In this document: positions 1 through 5,945 of the stretch, one piece after another
How positions within the stretch are numbered: position 1 is the stretch's first letter
Layout: every line of letters begins with the position of its first letter
Assembly: GCA_946545675.1 (NCBI GenBank)
Contig: CAMNNR010000037.1
Span: forward strand, 1-9,533
Direction of reading: 5' to 3'
Length of the DNA: 9,533 nucleotides
From: an uncultured Thermoplasmata archaeon
Lineage (GTDB): Archaea; Thermoplasmatota; Thermoplasmata; Methanomassiliicoccales; Methanomethylophilaceae
The notes under the pieces: model-generated
What the model saw: only the letters and a program-made list of their open reading frames with translations
Databases searched by the model: none
What the model was told of the DNA's origin: nothing
Made by a program: the position numbers and the translations under genes

Positions 1-244
1 CCTGGATGAGACTGATGGTGGTGACGGTCTTTCCCTCTCCGGCAGGGGTGGGGGTGACTGCGGTGACAAGGATCAGCTTTCCGTTCTTCTTGTCCTTTCC
101 GATGCGGTCCAGTACATCGAGCGGAACCTTCGCGACATACTTTCCGAACTGCTCGAGGTCGTCGGCCGAGAGTCCGATCTTTTTGGCGATGTCTACGATA
201 TTCTGCACTTTGGCTTCCTGTGCGATTTCGATGTCGCTTTTCAT
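1..244 (-). CDS. fhs: Formate-tetrahydrofolate ligase, N-terminal part (truncated by window edge)
   Basis: The first 81 residues are visible, starting MKSDIEIAQEAK and reaching the nucleotide-binding loop TPTPAGEGKT at about residues 66-75, a signature of formyltetrahydrofolate synthetase. The family makes 10-formyl-tetrahydrofolate from formate, ATP and tetrahydrofolate in the cytoplasm, feeding one-carbon units into purine synthesis and related pathways. The full enzyme is usually about 550 residues, so most of it lies left of the window. The ATG at 244 is chosen because it gives the canonical N-terminus and lies about 27 bp downstream of a TATA-like element (267-276). No Shine-Dalgarno precedes it, so the transcript is probably leaderless. 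It is divergent from the HAD-like gene. Identification is firm; the pathway role in this organism is inferred. Confidence 0.95.
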   Translation of the reverse strand, partial: MKSDIEIAQEAKVQNIVDIAKKIGLSADDLEQFGKYVAKVPLDVLDRIGKDKKNGKLILVTAVTPTPAGEGKTVTTISLIQ

Positions 245-266
245 GGTGTTTGAGAATCTGCGTTCA

Positions 267-276
267 GTTTAAAAAC
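267..276 (-). promoter_or_regulatory. TATA-like box of fhs
   Basis: Read on the minus strand the element is GTTTTTAAAC. Its centre is about 27 bp before the fhs ATG. Archaeal TATA boxes are centred about 26 bp before the transcription start, so transcription would begin at or next to the start codon, matching the lack of a ribosome binding site. Confidence 0.55.
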
Positions 277-342
277 GTAATCAGTGACAGCGGAAAAGTG
301 CGACAGATGGATTGGAGGGGAATAGCGTACGGAGGCCGAACG

Positions 343-350
343 TTTTAAAA
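343..350 (+). promoter_or_regulatory. TATA-like box of the HAD-like gene
   Basis: TTTTAAAA lies 28-35 bp upstream of the ATG at 378. This supports that ATG, with a leaderless or very short-leader transcript, over the upstream TTG at 312 that would add 22 residues outside the fold. Confidence 0.5.
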
Positions 351-377
351 GGCAGGTTCCCGATTTTTACACCCGTA

Positions 378-929
378 ATGCACTACGCATATTATATTGT
401 TCAGTTCGAGGAAACCGTCGTCGATCTGTCGGATTGTTACGCGAAAGCGTTCCAGAAAACCTTCTCCCAGTTCGGGATCCCATATGACCCAGACAGACTG
501 TCGAAGTACATAGAGACCCCCTTGGATGTACTGTTCATGGAACTCCACACAGGCTACACCTGCAAGTACCGCGATTTCGCCATCAAGTTCACGGCGGAAT
601 TCGACCGTGCGTTCCCCGGGTTCAGGATAATGGACGGCGTATCGAGGAAGATTCACGACCTCAAGGATTCTGGATGTATCCTCGCGCTGATCTCGAAATG
701 CTACTCTTCCTATGTCACTACCGCGCTGGGAGCGGCAGGGCTCATAGGATGTTTCGATACGATTGCGACAGGGGAGCTGATGACCTCCCTCACTCATGAT
801 GCGGATTTCCTGAGGCAAATCATGGAGAGAATGGCTGCGGACCCCGAAAGAACCGCGGTCATCACGAAGAATCCCGAACTGATTATGAGTGCGCAAAAAG
901 CAGGTATCAGCACGGTCAGTGAATTCTGA
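378..929 (+). CDS. HAD-superfamily fold protein lacking the catalytic residues (probable pseudo-phosphatase)
   Basis: A 183-residue protein with the layout of a phosphoglycolate phosphatase/beta-phosphoglucomutase-like HAD hydrolase: N-terminal beta strand and loop, a helical cap (about 17-80), core segment ALISK (103-107) and a C-terminal block ending QKAGISTVSEF. The chemistry is missing. The motif I DxDGT position reads QFEET (residues 9-13), replacing nucleophile Asp with Gln and the second Asp with Glu. The motif III Lys region reads SLTHD (137-141). The motif IV GDSxxD position reads TKNPEL (163-168), with no acidic residue at the expected sites. Only the motif II Ser (106) is kept. HAD phosphatases need Asp nucleophile and Mg-binding Asp residues, so catalysis of the usual kind is unlikely; a binding or regulatory role is possible. 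The reading frame is intact, arguing against a decaying pseudogene. ATG 378 is chosen because it starts right at the first HAD strand and has a TATA element upstream. It converges on the next gene with 2 bp between stops. Confidence 0.75.
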   Translation: MHYAYYIVQFEETVVDLSDCYAKAFQKTFSQFGIPYDPDRLSKYIETPLDVLFMELHTGYTCKYRDFAIKFTAEFDRAFPGFRIMDGVSRKIHDLKDSGCILALISKCYSSYVTTALGAAGLIGCFDTIATGELMTSLTHDADFLRQIMERMAADPERTAVITKNPELIMSAQKAGISTVSEF

Positions 930-931
930 TC

Positions 932-1102
932 TCACTGGTCGGGCTTGTCCTTGCGGATGTTGCAGTGACGAGTCACTCCGCCGGTACAATTCTTATCCTC
1001 GCAACAACACTTCTCACTCTGGAAGTTCTTGTAACTACCGATTGCAGCGAAGACTACTATGATGCAGAGAATCGCGATTGCCGCGATGGTGATCATGTTC
1101 AT
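932..1102 (-). CDS. Small single-helix Cys-rich membrane protein, FeoB-associated type
   Basis: A 56-residue protein: hydrophobic helix at about residues 4-22 (MITIAAIAILCIIVVFAAIG), then a short polar tail with Cys at 32, 33, 34, 39 and 47 (KCCCEDKNC...HC). This matches the plan of the FeoB-associated Cys-rich membrane proteins: N-terminal transmembrane helix and a Cys-rich tail thought, but not proven, to handle iron. It resembles in plan the protein at 1231-1404, the last gene of the feo operon just upstream on the same strand, but has its own promoter. Two starts are possible. ATG 1102 lies about 27 bp from a TATA-like box, so leaderless. ATG 1096, two codons in, is 7 nt from an AGGAG at 1104-1108. 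The family assignment comes from architecture and context, not from a search. Confidence 0.75.
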   Translation of the reverse strand: MNMITIAAIAILCIIVVFAAIGSYKNFQSEKCCCEDKNCTGGVTRHCNIRKDKPDQ

Positions 1103-1103
1103 G

Positions 1104-1145
1104 CTCCTAGGAATCGTGGACTATGATTTAAAGATTCCTAAATCT
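1104..1145 (-). promoter_or_regulatory. Promoter and probable operator of the small Cys-rich gene
   Basis: A TATA-like element (minus-strand CTTTAAAT, 1126-1133) is flanked by a perfect 8-bp inverted repeat on the plus strand: TAGGAATC at 1108-1115 and GATTCCTA at 1133-1140, 17 bp apart. The right arm extends into GATTCCTAAATC (1133-1144), a small dyad of its own. Arms on either side of the TATA box are well placed for a repressor to block TBP. The same TTAGGAAT-like word recurs in the feo operon promoter. AGGAG at 1104-1108 may also act as a ribosome binding site for the second ATG. Confidence 0.55.
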
Positions 1146-1174
1146 AAAACGTCTGATTTCGGGTGGATTAAACC

Positions 1175-1237
1175 AAGTAGTTATCAAACCGATACAGAAA
1201 GGTCCGGGGTTACCCCCCGGCTAAGTAGTTTCAATCC
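1175..1237. repeat. Short direct repeats flanking a GC-rich hairpin
   Basis: AAGTAGTTATCAA (1175-1187) and AAGTAGTTTCAA (1223-1234) are near-identical words about 48 bp apart, on either side of a hairpin at 1204-1220. The right copy overlaps the TGA of the Cys-rich gene at the end of the feo operon. They could be a remnant of a local duplication or chance; no function is visible. Confidence 0.35.
1204..1220 (-). terminator. Hairpin just after the feo operon (possible terminator)
   Basis: CCGGGG, a 5-nt loop and CCCCGG form a 6-bp GC stem beginning about 10 nt after the last stop codon of the operon. No clear T-tract follows on the minus strand (ACCTTTCTG). Archaeal termination normally relies on T-rich tracts, so this may instead protect the 3' end or pause RNA polymerase. 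Confidence 0.3.
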
Positions 1238-1404
1238 TGTTTCCTGAGGGAACAGTTGATAGGATTACAGTGTTCGCAGCCCTTGCAATTACCTGAACAT
1301 GCGTAACACATGTCGTTGTTCTTGACCATCTTGTAGACCCTCCACGCAGCGCCTGCTACGATGAGGATCACGAGGATGAGACAGATGAAGGATGCTGCGT
1401 TCAT
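1231..1404 (-). CDS. FeoB-associated Cys-rich membrane protein
   Basis: A 57-residue protein with an N-terminal helix (about residues 4-20, SFICLILVILIVAGAA), a short basic stretch (WRVYKMVKNN) and a Cys-rich tail with Cys at 33, 36, 40, 43, 46 and 51 in spaced CxxC-like pairs. This is the architecture of the small Cys-rich proteins encoded next to feoB. Its ATG comes 1 bp after the feoB TGA (TGAtATG), so it is almost certainly co-translated with FeoB. A role as membrane-bound iron acceptor or FeoB partner is the usual proposal and is not established. It is fourth and last in the operon. The neighbouring 932-1102 product has the same plan but a quite different sequence, so the two are not a recent duplication. 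Confidence 0.85.
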   Translation of the reverse strand: MNAASFICLILVILIVAGAAWRVYKMVKNNDMCYACSGNCKGCEHCNPINCSLRKQD

Positions 1405-1405
1405 A

Positions 1406-3589
1406 TCACTGCACCGCCGCCGTTTCCTTCTGAGAGAGGAATTTCCTTACAGGGGCCAGAGGATCCTTCATCACGATCACGTAGACTGGGACTGCGATGA
1501 ACAGAATCATCCAGAGGATTCCGAGGTTGAAGTCCCCCGCCAGGATGCAGGACAGGTTGTAGTAGATACCTGCCACACCGTATGCGGTCGCACACTGGTA
1601 GAAGATTCCCATGAGGGTCCTCCTCCAGGTCATGAGCTCCCTCTTCATCGCACCGATTGCCGCGAAGCAGGGTGCGCAGATGAGGTTGAACAGCAGGAAG
1701 GACATCGCGGTAGCCGCAGGGTGTGCCACACCGGCCAGGTACTTGGCCATAGCCGCCTTGGTAGGTAGATCGTCAGCGTCGGTGACTGCACCGATGAGGA
1801 CTGCGAGCGTAGCAAGCAGGTTCTCCTTGGCCATGAGTCCGGTGATGGATGCCACGGTGAGTTCCCAGGTCTCGGTAGTACCGAATCCGAGAGGCATGAA
1901 GATCCAGCAGACGGCCTTTCCGATGCTTGCGAGGATCGAATCGGTCGTTGCTCCGTCTCCGAGGTAGGTGAAGGACCAGTTGAACGAGGACAGCACCCAG
2001 ATGATGACTGCAGACAGCAGGATCAGGGTTCCGGCCTTCCTAACGAATGCCCAGGACTTCTCGGTAACCGAGGTGAGGACGTTGCGAGGCATGGGGGCGT
2101 GGTAGACAGGCAGCTCCATGAGGAAGGGCGAGGGCTTTCCTATGAATCCGGAGAACTTCTTGAGGAAGAGACCGGAGATGAGGATCATCACGATACCCAG
2201 GACATAGAGGCTGAGGGTGAGCAGTGCGCTGCCTCCGAAGAATGCGGCGATGATCACCGTTATGATGGGCAGTTTCGCACCGCAGGGTACGAAGGAGTTA
2301 CAGATGACAGATACGTTCCTGTTGGATTCGTCCTCGATGGTCCTGGTTCCCATGATGGCGGGAACACTGCATCCGATACCGACGATGGCCGGGATCACTG
2401 CCTTTCCAGAGATACCGAACCAGCAGAACACACGGTCGAGCATGTATGCGACACGGACCATGTATCCGCATTCCTCGAGAAGTGCCAGCAGGAAGAACAG
2501 TACGATGATCAACGGGAGGAATCCCAATACAGCACCCACTCCGCCCACGATTCCGCTGATGATCAGGTCGTGGATCATGGGCTCGACGCCTGCGGAAAGC
2601 AGTGCCTTACCAAGACCCTGCTGCACCCACAGAACGAATCCGTCATTGATGTAATCGGAACCCCATGTTCCGATCTTCTCCACGACGACCCAATACACCA
2701 CGTACATGACGATGAGGAAAATGGGGATGGCGAGGACCCTGTTGAGGAGGATCCTGTCGATCTTGTCGGAGAGCGATGTACCAGCATTAACCTGTTTGGG
2801 CTTGGTGACCGCCTGTTTCTGTATTTCCGCACCGGCGGCATACCTTGCGGTGGCAACGATCTGCACGCCGTCGTCATCCAGTTTCTCTTCGAGTTCCTTG
2901 ACGATATCCTTGGCGGCTTTGAGGACGTTCTCGTCCATGTCAGCCTCTACCATCTGGTCGCCCTCGATGATCTTGATTGCGACCCACCTCTGGAGATCGT
3001 CCCTGATGGTCTCGGAAAGAAGAGGGATGATCCCCTCTATGGTGGCTTCGATGTCCGCGCCGTAGGTGATCTTCTTCGGGGGCTTGCCGGATTCGTAGGC
3101 CCTCTGCACCGCAGCTGCGATGTTGTTGGTACCCTGGGACTTCGTACCGATGGTTTCCACAACCTCGCATCCGAGAGCCTCCGAGAGACCCTCTGCGCTG
3201 ATCTTCATTCCCTCCTTCTCGGCGACATCGATCATGTTGAGGATTACCACCATGGGTATTCCCATGTCCGCTACCTGGGAGACGAGGTAGAGGCTCCTCT
3301 CCAGGTTGGAAGCGTCGACGATGTTGATTGCCACGTCGGGTTTCTCTTTCGCACTGCCGATGAGATAGTCGCGTGAAACGACTTCTTCCGGGGTGTAAGG
3401 TGAAAGCGAGTAGATTCCGGGCAGGTCGACGCAGAGGATCATGTCCTTTGGCGCGTTCCTGATGAATCCCTGTTTCCTTTCGACGGTCACACCCGGCCAA
3501 TTTCCGGTCTTCTGGATGGAACCGGTCAATTTGTTGAAAACGGTGGTCTTACCGCTGTTTGGATTTCCTATAAGTGCTGCGGTTATCAT
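1406..3589 (-). CDS. feoB: Ferrous iron transporter FeoB
   Basis: A 727-residue polytopic membrane GTPase that imports Fe(II). The N-terminal G domain shows G1 GNPNSGKTT (8-16), a G2 Thr in GVTVER (33-38), G3 DLPG (55-58), G4 NMID (118-121) and a G5-like loop near 148-153. A helical GDI-like linker (about 170-265) follows. The membrane core from about residue 285 contains LEECGYMVRVAYMLDR (371-386) and the Gate motif GCSVPAIMGTRTI (406-418); the second half carries further helices and a second gate-like segment (NSFVPCGAKLPI). Length is normal for archaeal FeoB. ATG 3589 is preferred over a 20-residue upstream extension because MITAALIGNPNSGKTT is the canonical N-terminus, because its ATG overlaps the feoA TGA as ATGA, and because GGAGGG lies just upstream inside feoA. 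It is third in the operon, and expression is probably set by the promoter at about 4830. Confidence 0.97.
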   Translation of the reverse strand: MITAALIGNPNSGKTTVFNKLTGSIQKTGNWPGVTVERKQGFIRNAPKDMILCVDLPGIYSLSPYTPEEVVSRDYLIGSAKEKPDVAINIVDASNLERSLYLVSQVADMGIPMVVILNMIDVAEKEGMKISAEGLSEALGCEVVETIGTKSQGTNNIAAAVQRAYESGKPPKKITYGADIEATIEGIIPLLSETIRDDLQRWVAIKIIEGDQMVEADMDENVLKAAKDIVKELEEKLDDDGVQIVATARYAAGAEIQKQAVTKPKQVNAGTSLSDKIDRILLNRVLAIPIFLIVMYVVYWVVVEKIGTWGSDYINDGFVLWVQQGLGKALLSAGVEPMIHDLIISGIVGGVGAVLGFLPLIIVLFFLLALLEECGYMVRVAYMLDRVFCWFGISGKAVIPAIVGIGCSVPAIMGTRTIEDESNRNVSVICNSFVPCGAKLPIITVIIAAFFGGSALLTLSLYVLGIVMILISGLFLKKFSGFIGKPSPFLMELPVYHAPMPRNVLTSVTEKSWAFVRKAGTLILLSAVIIWVLSSFNWSFTYLGDGATTDSILASIGKAVCWIFMPLGFGTTETWELTVASITGLMAKENLLATLAVLIGAVTDADDLPTKAAMAKYLAGVAHPAATAMSFLLFNLICAPCFAAIGAMKRELMTWRRTLMGIFYQCATAYGVAGIYYNLSCILAGDFNLGILWMILFIAVPVYVIVMKDPLAPVRKFLSQKETAAVQ

Positions 3590-3879
3590 TCGGATCCCTC
3601 CGATTCGGTTTCTGCGGCCTGTTCCTGTTTGCAGCATCCGCAGTCGCACTCTTTCTGAACTGGTTCGAGCTCCACGATGCTGGCTTCGTGCTTCCTGAGG
3701 GTCAGCCTAAAGCCTCTGAGCTCGATCTCTATGGGATCGCCGAGAGGGGCGATGCGGACAACGGTCACGGTGACACCCTTGGTCAGCCCCATATCGAGGA
3801 GACGCTTCCTGAGCTGTCCCTCGCCCGTGAGCTTGATGACAGTGGCCTGATCGCCCACTTTCATGTCTTTGAACTGCAT
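3586..3879 (-). CDS. feoA: FeoA with a Cys-rich C-terminal tail
   Basis: A 97-residue protein. Residues 1-72 form the small SH3-like FeoA domain, with the typical KVGDQATVIKL, LRKRLLDMGLTKG and GDPIEIELRGFRLTLRKHEA. FeoA is a cytoplasmic accessory protein thought to bind FeoB and support Fe(II) transport. Here the domain continues into an acidic tail with Cys at 78, 80, 82 and 83 (ECDCGCC), beyond the normal end of about 75 residues. ATG 3879 is chosen because AGGAGG at 3888-3893 is 8 nt upstream, whereas the ATG at 3885 would leave only 2 nt; the longer form adds Met-Ile. The 5' end lies at the 3' end of the surface-protein gene, and the TGA overlaps the feoB ATG. The Cys tail could bind iron or another soft metal; that is inference. 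Confidence 0.93.
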   Translation of the reverse strand: MQFKDMKVGDQATVIKLTGEGQLRKRLLDMGLTKGVTVTVVRIAPLGDPIEIELRGFRLTLRKHEASIVELEPVQKECDCGCCKQEQAAETESEGSE

Positions 3880-3881
3880 GA

Positions 3882-4772
3882 TCATCCCCTCCTCGCCATG
3901 ATGGTACGGTAGGCGAAACTGGACAGGCCGATGATGGCAAGCACGACGATGATTCCGACGGTGATCCAGTGATAGTACTCAGGATAGTCGGTTCCCTCTG
4001 CCTCCCAATTGGCGGTGAGAGCCATATCAGCGATGGCGATATCGGTCTCGACCCCATCCACATAGAGTTTGCTGTCCACGACGGTGAGGCTAGCGCAATC
4101 GCCATAGGCGTTGTCACTGGCGTCAGTCCACTCGGTCAGGGCATAGTAGGGGTTCTCGAATTCGCACTCGGCGATGGCGACGGTCATTCCGTCAGGGATC
4201 TCCTGGTCATCCATGGATTGGTCCTTGAACTGGGAATAAGTGATGTCGCCTTTGTCGAAGCTGATGGTGAACTTCACGGTACCGGGGCAGACCGCAGGAG
4301 CGGCTGCGGCACCGGTTCCGTCGATTCCTTCGCATCCCTCGGCTACATAGATGGTGTTAGCAAAGGATATTCCCTCGAAGCATCCTGCCTCGAGAGAGGC
4401 GACAGAATCGGGGAGGTAGAGTTTGATGCCGGTCTTCTCAGCACAATTGTTCTTAAAATCCGCGACGACACTGGTCACGGTGTAGGCAATCTCGTCTTCG
4501 CCGAAGACGAAGGATGTGACGGCGACTGCGGGGAGAGCGGTATCGACGACACCTATAATCCCGGCCTCCTCCTCATATTCGGTATCGTTGGTGACAGTGT
4601 AGAGGACATTGCCCACCTTGAAACCGGAACCATCGCCGATCTTCACTTCGGTGACTGCCTCCTCTTCCTCCGCTGAGGAAAAGTCGGTGAAGAAGACGGC
4701 ACATGACGAAAACGCAAGGAGTGCGATAATCGCCATGATGGCCATCTTCTGTTTTTGTTCTGTTGCAAACAT
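3882..4772 (-). CDS. Membrane-anchored surface protein with BspA-type LRR and InlB-like repeat, first gene of the feo operon
   Basis: A 296-residue protein with an N-terminal signal (KQK followed by a hydrophobic run, about 10-29, possible cleavage after SSA at 34), an acidic start to the mature chain (EEEE), one BspA-like leucine-rich unit (about 97-150: YTVTSVVADF, LYLPDSVASLEAGCFEG), an InlB B-repeat-like module (about 167-257, ending ALTANWE), and a C-terminal helix (about 269-289) with a short basic end (RTIMARRG). It should sit outside the cell, anchored by the C-terminal helix. The predicted ectodomain holds six Cys (110, 131, 147, 162, 203, 226) and many Asp/Glu. Such modules are common in gut archaeal surface proteins, but here the gene leads the feo operon and its 3' end carries the feoA ribosome binding site. 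A role in capturing or presenting iron, or in contacting FeoB, is inferred from context only. A Shine-Dalgarno-like AGGAG (4784-4788) precedes ATG 4772 by 11 nt. Confidence 0.85.
   Translation of the reverse strand: MFATEQKQKMAIMAIIALLAFSSCAVFFTDFSSAEEEEAVTEVKIGDGSGFKVGNVLYTVTNDTEYEEEAGIIGVVDTALPAVAVTSFVFGEDEIAYTVTSVVADFKNNCAEKTGIKLYLPDSVASLEAGCFEGISFANTIYVAEGCEGIDGTGAAAAPAVCPGTVKFTISFDKGDITYSQFKDQSMDDQEIPDGMTVAIAECEFENPYYALTEWTDASDNAYGDCASLTVVDSKLYVDGVETDIAIADMALTANWEAEGTDYPEYYHWITVGIIVVLAIIGLSSFAYRTIMARRG
3886..3893 (-). promoter_or_regulatory. Shine-Dalgarno site that decides the feoA start
   Basis: AGGAGGGG lies inside the last codons of the surface-protein gene. From the AGGAGG core there are 8 nt to ATG 3879 but only 2 nt to ATG 3885, favouring the downstream start and coupling feoA to translation of the preceding gene. 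Confidence 0.6.
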
Positions 4773-4821
4773 TTGGAAATTATCTCCTAGTCAGCGCGAT
4801 CTAACTGGAATTCTGAAATAA

Positions 4822-4883
4822 TTAGGTAATATTAAATTCATATGTTGAAAATTAGGAATACTTAATTCTAAAAAATAAGGAAT
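4822..4883 (-). promoter_or_regulatory. feo operon promoter with repeated TTAGG-type operator elements
   Basis: A TATA-like element (minus-strand TTTAATAT, 4829-4836) would start transcription near 4805, giving a leader of about 30 nt containing AGGAG at 4784-4788. On the plus strand three related words surround and follow it: TTAGGTAAT (4822-4830), TTAGGAAT (4852-4859) and TAAGGAAT (4876-4883), 30 and 24 bp apart. The middle one is half of an imperfect 20-bp dyad (4852-4871, TTAGGAAT/ACTT/AATTCTAA). TTAGG half-sites are typical of DtxR/IdeR-family iron regulators. Matching words lie at the 1104-1145 promoter. The region is very AT-rich, so part of the similarity may be chance. Confidence 0.5.
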
Positions 4884-4889
4884 GTCGTA

Positions 4890-4913
4890 TTTTTTCCAAA
4901 AATGTGGGGAAAA
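4890..4913 (-). terminator. T-rich tracts after the Sel1-repeat gene
   Basis: Reading leftward from the Sel1 stop, the minus strand has TATTTTCCCC and then CACATTTTTGG, about 30-50 nt past the TGA. A short stem (TTTTCC/GGAAAA) can also form. T-rich tracts are the usual archaeal termination signal, so transcription of the Sel1 gene may end here before the feo promoter. Confidence 0.35.
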
Positions 4914-4945
4914 TACAATGGTTCGCCGATGAACCTAGTGCAGGA

Positions 4946-5893
4946 TCACTCGGCACCGTCGATGTGGATCAACTGGGTGTTCTGACGCCTGCGGAGGCTC
5001 TCCATAAGTAGCGTCGCTTCCTGGTTTCCGGCGGATGCGGCCATGCCGATGTACTCGAATCCCTTCTGCGGATCCATCTCGACACCTTCGCCCCCGATGT
5101 ACATCTTCCCGATCTGGAAGAGTGCATCGGAATCACCTGCGTCTGCCAACTGCTTGTATAACTCGAAGGCCTTGGCGAGGTCCTTGTCCACCCCGTCGCC
5201 GGAATAGTACATCGTAGCGAGATTGAACTTCGCGATGGGGATGCTCTCGGCACAGAGCGAGAACCATCTTGCGGCTCCCTTCCTGCCGCCTTCCATCTTC
5301 CCTTCGTAGACGAGGTTGCCCACACGGAACTGGGCCTCTGGCACTCCTGCCATCGCAGCCTGCATGAACCTCTTGTTGGAAATGGATTCGTCCCGGGGGA
5401 CACCCATCTCGCCTTCGTATATGCAGGCGAGCTTGAAACTGGCATCCGAATCCCCGCATTCCGCCGCCTGGGTGTACCATCTGACGGCTTCCTCCACGTT
5501 CTTGGGGGTACCGATACCGTAGAAATGACAGTCGCCGAGACAGTTGTATGCCGGGGGGAAACCCGCTTCGGCACTCTTCACGAAGTTCTGGTATGCCTGG
5601 TCGGGATGGTGATACTCTCCCTCCGCCCAGAAGATGGTCCCGAGCCTGAACATCGCCGGGATGTTACCCATCCCTGCCGCTGCGGTATAGAGATCGACAG
5701 CACCCTTGACATCGAGGGGGATGGACTTGCCCGCCATCTTCATATCAGCAAGTCCGAACATACCCTGGGAGTATCCGGCATCTGCCACCTGACGGAAGAT
5801 CTCCGCAGCACGGCGTCCCTCCTCCGCAGTACAGTCGCGGCTGATGATGCCTACCGCTTCCATGCACATCTTCTGGGCCTGTTCGGTGTCCAT
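4946..5893 (-). CDS. Sel1-repeat (TPR-like) protein
   Basis: A 315-residue, apparently soluble cytoplasmic protein made of about seven full and one partial Sel1-like repeats of 35-37 residues. Recurring words are A..W/LY..AA..G...A.F.LG..Y..G.GV..D, for example VEEAVRWYTQAAECGDSDAS, LAKAFELYKQLADAGDSDAL and YYSGDGVDKD. No signal peptide, membrane helix or catalytic domain is visible. Sel1 repeats form alpha-solenoids that act as protein-binding scaffolds, so the partner cannot be read from sequence. ATG 5893 is the first in-frame start after an upstream in-frame TGA; AGGGA about 14 nt upstream is a weak ribosome binding site. It is divergent from the arsR operon and shares its TATA/operator region, so it may respond to metal. 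It lies upstream of the feo operon on the same strand but is separated by about 170 bp containing T-tracts and a promoter. Confidence 0.9.
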   Translation of the reverse strand: MDTEQAQKMCMEAVGIISRDCTAEEGRRAAEIFRQVADAGYSQGMFGLADMKMAGKSIPLDVKGAVDLYTAAAGMGNIPAMFRLGTIFWAEGEYHHPDQAYQNFVKSAEAGFPPAYNCLGDCHFYGIGTPKNVEEAVRWYTQAAECGDSDASFKLACIYEGEMGVPRDESISNKRFMQAAMAGVPEAQFRVGNLVYEGKMEGGRKGAARWFSLCAESIPIAKFNLATMYYSGDGVDKDLAKAFELYKQLADAGDSDALFQIGKMYIGGEGVEMDPQKGFEYIGMAASAGNQEATLLMESLRRRQNTQLIHIDGAE

Positions 5894-5945
5894 GCTGCAT
5901 CATGCATCCCTTTTCATAAAATGATTGCCCCGGGCTGGAAACAAC

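Noticed and set aside
312..377. TTG-initiated extension of the HAD-like protein
   Set aside because: The extra 22 residues precede the first HAD strand, would include the TATA element in coding sequence, and depend on a rare start codon.
345..989. Minus-strand open frame opposite the HAD-like gene
   Set aside because: The product is low-complexity and lacks a recognisable fold, whereas the plus frame aligns along the whole HAD core and has a TATA box before its start.
1059..1247. 62-codon plus-strand frame with a hydrophobic start
   Set aside because: It overlaps the promoter and 5' part of the minus-strand Cys-rich gene. Its hydrophobic segment is the complement of that gene's helix codons, and the rest is non-coding in character.
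2099..3376. Long plus-strand open frame (425 codons) inside the feoB region
   Set aside because: It lies antisense to feoB, whose G motifs and gate motif are unmistakable. The antisense product is an Asp/His-rich string with no domain, as expected from the complement of GC-rich third positions.
3590..3649. 20-residue N-terminal extension of FeoB
   Set aside because: It overlaps the feoA tail in another frame and has no counterpart in the family. ATG 3589 gives the standard N-terminus and an ATGA overlap.
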